The notes under the pieces: generated by a model
The model's input: only the letters and a program-made list of their open reading frames with translations
Databases searched by the model: none
Told to the model about the DNA's origin: nothing
Translations under genes and position numbers: made by a program
Assembly: GCA_903933395.1 (NCBI GenBank)
Contig: CAIZKA010000343.1
Coordinates: forward strand, 1-7,911
Origin: an uncultured beta proteobacterium
GTDB lineage: Bacteria > Pseudomonadota > Gammaproteobacteria > Burkholderiales > Rhodocyclaceae
Reading direction: 5' to 3'
Length of the DNA stretch: 7,911 nucleotides
Shown here: piece after piece, positions 6,140-7,911 of the stretch
How the letters are laid out: every line of letters begins with the position of its first letter
How positions within the stretch are numbered: the first letter of the stretch is position 1

Positions 6140-6169
6140 TGTGGGCCACGCTTTCCGCTCGCCGCTGCT

Positions 6170-6625
6170 CTATTTGTGCCCCGTGCTGCCAAAGCCGCCC
6201 GCCCCACGATCGCTGGCAGGAAATTCTTCCACTACATTGAAGGTCACCTGTACCACCGGCACCACCACCAGTTGCGCCAGTCGATCCAGAGGGTTCAGTG
6301 TGAAGGTATCGTGGCCGCGATTCCAGGTAGACACGAATATCTCACCCTGGTAGTCGGAATCGATCAGGCCGACCAGATTTCCCAGCACGATGCCATGTTT
6401 GTGGCCCAGCCCGGAGCGCGGCAGAATCATCGCCGCCAACGCCGGATCGGACAGATGAATTGCAATGCCTGCCGGGACCAGGACGGTTTCACCCGGTTGA
6501 ATTTTTATCGCCGCTTCGATACAGGCGCGCAAATCGATTCCGGCCGATCCGGGCGTGGCGTATTGCGGCGCGTATCGCTCCTCCTTCAGACGTGCATCGA
6601 GAATCTTGAGGTCAATGCCGGCCAC
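6170..6625 (-). CDS. dut: Deoxyuridine 5'-triphosphate nucleotidohydrolase (dUTPase)
   Basis: This 151-residue protein is the normal length for trimeric bacterial dUTPase, which hydrolyses dUTP to dUMP and pyrophosphate. It keeps uracil out of DNA and supplies dUMP for thymidylate synthesis. All five family motifs are present: PGSAGIDLRA (25-34), PRSGLGHKHG (69-78), GLIDSDYQGE (86-95, with the catalytic Asp91), the DRLAQLVVVPV block, and the flexible C-terminal arm DRGAGGFGSTG. It overlaps the 3' end of coaBC by 14 nt, which indicates translational coupling; the same coaBC(dfp)-dut order is known from E. coli. No promoter of its own is evident. Confidence 0.97.
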   Translation of the reverse strand: MAGIDLKILDARLKEERYAPQYATPGSAGIDLRACIEAAIKIQPGETVLVPAGIAIHLSDPALAAMILPRSGLGHKHGIVLGNLVGLIDSDYQGEIFVSTWNRGHDTFTLNPLDRLAQLVVVPVVQVTFNVVEEFPASDRGAGGFGSTGHK

Positions 6626-7814
6626 GCGGCTTCTCCATCAGGCTGACGATGTGCGCGACGATGCCGCGCGCCACCTCCGACTTGTCCGCCGGCGGCAGGA
6701 CATGTGTCCCGGCCGCATCGAACAGCGTTACCGCATTGGTATCGCCACCCAACCCATCCTGCACCAGATTGCCGACCACCAGCGCGAGTTTCTTGGCCAC
6801 GCGCTTGCCGTCGGCGTACTTTGCCAGATCCCGGCTCTCGGCCGCGAAGCCGACGCAGAATGGCGCATCGGGCCGCGCCGCGACCTCGGCAAGAATGTCA
6901 GGGTTGGCTTCCAGTTCCAGCACAAGGCTGCCTGCGCCCTTCTTGATTTTGTCGGCAGCGGCTTGACCCGGCCGATAGTCGGCTACGGCGGCGACACCGA
7001 TGAATACATCCTGTCCGGACACGGCATGCATCACGGCGTCGCGCATCTGCAGTGCGCTTTGCACGTCGACCCGGCGCACACCGCGCGGCGTAGCGAGGGC
7101 AACCGGACCGGCAACCATGGTCACCTCTGCACCGGCCTCCACGCAGGCCCGCGCCAAAGCGAAACCCATCTTGCCCGAACTGGAGTTGGTGAGGCCACGC
7201 ACGGGATCGAGCGCTTCAAAGGTAGGCCCGGCAGTCAGCAAGACGCGTTTGCCGGCAAGGGTTTTGGCGTGCAGCGAGGCAATGAGATCGTCGAACAGTT
7301 CCGGCGCCTCCAGCATGCGGCCATCACCCACCTCGCCGCAGGCTTGTTCGCCATGGGCGGGACCAAGAATACTCACGCCGTCCGTCCGCAGTTGCACGAC
7401 ATTGCGTTGCGTGGCCGGGTTTTCCCACATCTGGCGGTTCATCGCGGGGGCGACCAGCAGGGGACAATCGCGCGCCAGGCAAAGCGTGGAGAGCAAGTCA
7501 TCGGCGAAACCATGCGCCAGCTTCGCGAGAAAGTCCGCCGTCGCCGGTGCCACCAGCAAGGCGGCGGCACCGCGCGTGAGGTCGATGTGGGCCATGCCGT
7601 TGTCCATGCGCTCGTCCCACAGCGCCTGCCATACCCGGCGACCGGTCAGCGCCTGAAATGTTGCCGCACCGACGAACTGTGCGCCGGCAGCGGTCAGGGC
7701 AACATCGACTTCAGCGCCGGCTTTGACCAACAGCCGAACCAACTCGGCTGCCTTGTAAGCGGCGACGCCACCAGTGACGCCCAGTACAACACGTTTGCCC
7801 CGAAACTCGTTCAT
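6612..7814 (-). CDS. coaBC: Bifunctional phosphopantothenoylcysteine decarboxylase / phosphopantothenate-cysteine ligase
   Basis: This 400-residue fusion enzyme (formerly Dfp) performs two steps of coenzyme A synthesis: CoaB joins cysteine to 4'-phosphopantothenate, and CoaC decarboxylates the product using FMN. The N-terminal CoaC domain has the flavin-binding GVTGGVAAYKA segment, catalytic His76 in AHIDLTRG, the PAMNRQMW motif (123-130) and flap Cys159 in GEQACGE. The C-terminal CoaB domain has the DPVRGLTNSSSGKMG nucleotide and dimer loop and the ADKIKK lysine segment near the expected catalytic lysine. The ATG at 7814 puts the conserved core directly after MNEFRGKR and gives the normal family length. 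Upstream in-frame ATGs at 7868 and 7862 are unlikely because they lie in or at the start of the divergent radC. It is the first gene of the coaBC-dut unit. Confidence 0.96.
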   Translation of the reverse strand: MNEFRGKRVVLGVTGGVAAYKAAELVRLLVKAGAEVDVALTAAGAQFVGAATFQALTGRRVWQALWDERMDNGMAHIDLTRGAAALLVAPATADFLAKLAHGFADDLLSTLCLARDCPLLVAPAMNRQMWENPATQRNVVQLRTDGVSILGPAHGEQACGEVGDGRMLEAPELFDDLIASLHAKTLAGKRVLLTAGPTFEALDPVRGLTNSSSGKMGFALARACVEAGAEVTMVAGPVALATPRGVRRVDVQSALQMRDAVMHAVSGQDVFIGVAAVADYRPGQAAADKIKKGAGSLVLELEANPDILAEVAARPDAPFCVGFAAESRDLAKYADGKRVAKKLALVVGNLVQDGLGGDTNAVTLFDAAGTHVLPPADKSEVARGIVAHIVSLMEKPRGRH

Positions 7815-7860
7815 GACATTAAAATCCCGCCGATCGGCACTCAAGCGGGGATTGTAAACC
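7815..7860. promoter_or_regulatory. 46-bp divergent promoter region between coaBC and radC
   Basis: Both transcripts must start near this short gap. For radC (+), TTGCCC (7795-7800) and TAAAAT (7820-7825, one mismatch to consensus) are separated by 19 nt. For coaBC (-), TACAAT (plus-strand ATTGTA, 7851-7856) is a good -10, but its -35 would fall inside the first radC codons and no good hexamer is seen there. Ribosome binding sites for both genes are weak. The function follows from the divergent layout; the exact hexamers are uncertain. Confidence 0.4.
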
Positions 7861-7911
7861 ATGGCCATACGCGATTGGCCCGCAGCAGAACGTCCGCGCG
7901 AACGCTTGGCA
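7861..7911 (+). CDS. radC: RadC family protein, N-terminal 17 codons, truncated by window edge
   Basis: Starting at the ATG at 7861, the window ends after MAIRDWPAAERPRERLA with no stop. This matches the very conserved RadC/YicR N-terminus, whose typical form is MxIxDWPxxERPREKL. RadC proteins carry a JAB1/MPN-like metalloprotease fold; their old assignment to DNA repair is doubtful. The gene runs divergently from coaBC, the same arrangement as around dfp and radC in E. coli, which supports the call despite the short fragment. The rest of the gene lies outside the window. Confidence 0.85.
   Translation, partial: MAIRDWPAAERPRERLA

Noticed and set aside
7000..7656. 218-codon plus-strand open frame
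   Set aside because: It is antisense to the conserved CoaBC coding sequence, is Ser/Arg/Ala-rich and has no recognisable domain.

Overview
The window looks like part of a chromosome from a high-GC betaproteobacterium, plausibly Rhodocyclales-like (Sulfuritalea, Dechloromonas and Accumulibacter are relatives I would expect). This is inferred from base composition, from the protein flavour and from the coaBC-dut block beside a divergent radC. No ribosomal RNA or other taxonomic marker is present. There is no sign of phage, insertion sequence, tRNA or CRISPR.

Layout. (1) 1-372 (+) is the C-terminal MOFRL end of a glycerate 2-kinase. (2) 373-496 is a control region with a perfect 14-bp inverted repeat and a weak promoter candidate. 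(3) 497-2095 (+) is a complete malate synthase A (aceB), closed by a strong terminator at 2150-2183. (4) 2096-2464 is a 369-bp non-coding region with further hairpins and possible promoter elements. (5) 2465-6088 (+) is a three-gene redox operon: a membrane-anchored NapC/NirT-type tetraheme cytochrome fused through a long Ala/Pro linker to an ethylbenzene-dehydrogenase-type heme-binding domain, then a diheme FccA-like cytochrome, then a Tat-exported FccB flavoprotein. (6) 6104-6139 is a bidirectional terminator shared with the converging genes. (7) 7814-6170 (-) is coaBC followed by dut, overlapping by 14 nt. (8) 7861-7911 (+) is the first 17 codons of radC, divergent from coaBC.

How the genes fit together. 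Glycerate kinase and malate synthase both consume glyoxylate-derived carbon: one takes glycerate to 2-phosphoglycerate, the other condenses glyoxylate with acetyl-CoA. The central operon encodes a periplasmic flavocytochrome c of the sulfide dehydrogenase type, with all three characteristic FccB cysteines intact. Beside it is an unusual membrane multiheme protein that could link it electrically to the quinone pool. The coaBC-dut-radC end is housekeeping: coenzyme A synthesis, dUTP removal and a RadC-family protein.

The most interesting item is the redox operon. A NapC/EB_dh fusion carrying five CXXCH motifs and one CX3CH motif, placed immediately before fccAB, suggests an electron route for sulfide (or another donor) different from the usual soluble cytochrome c acceptor. 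The functional link is inference from gene order; the domains and motifs are read directly from the translation.
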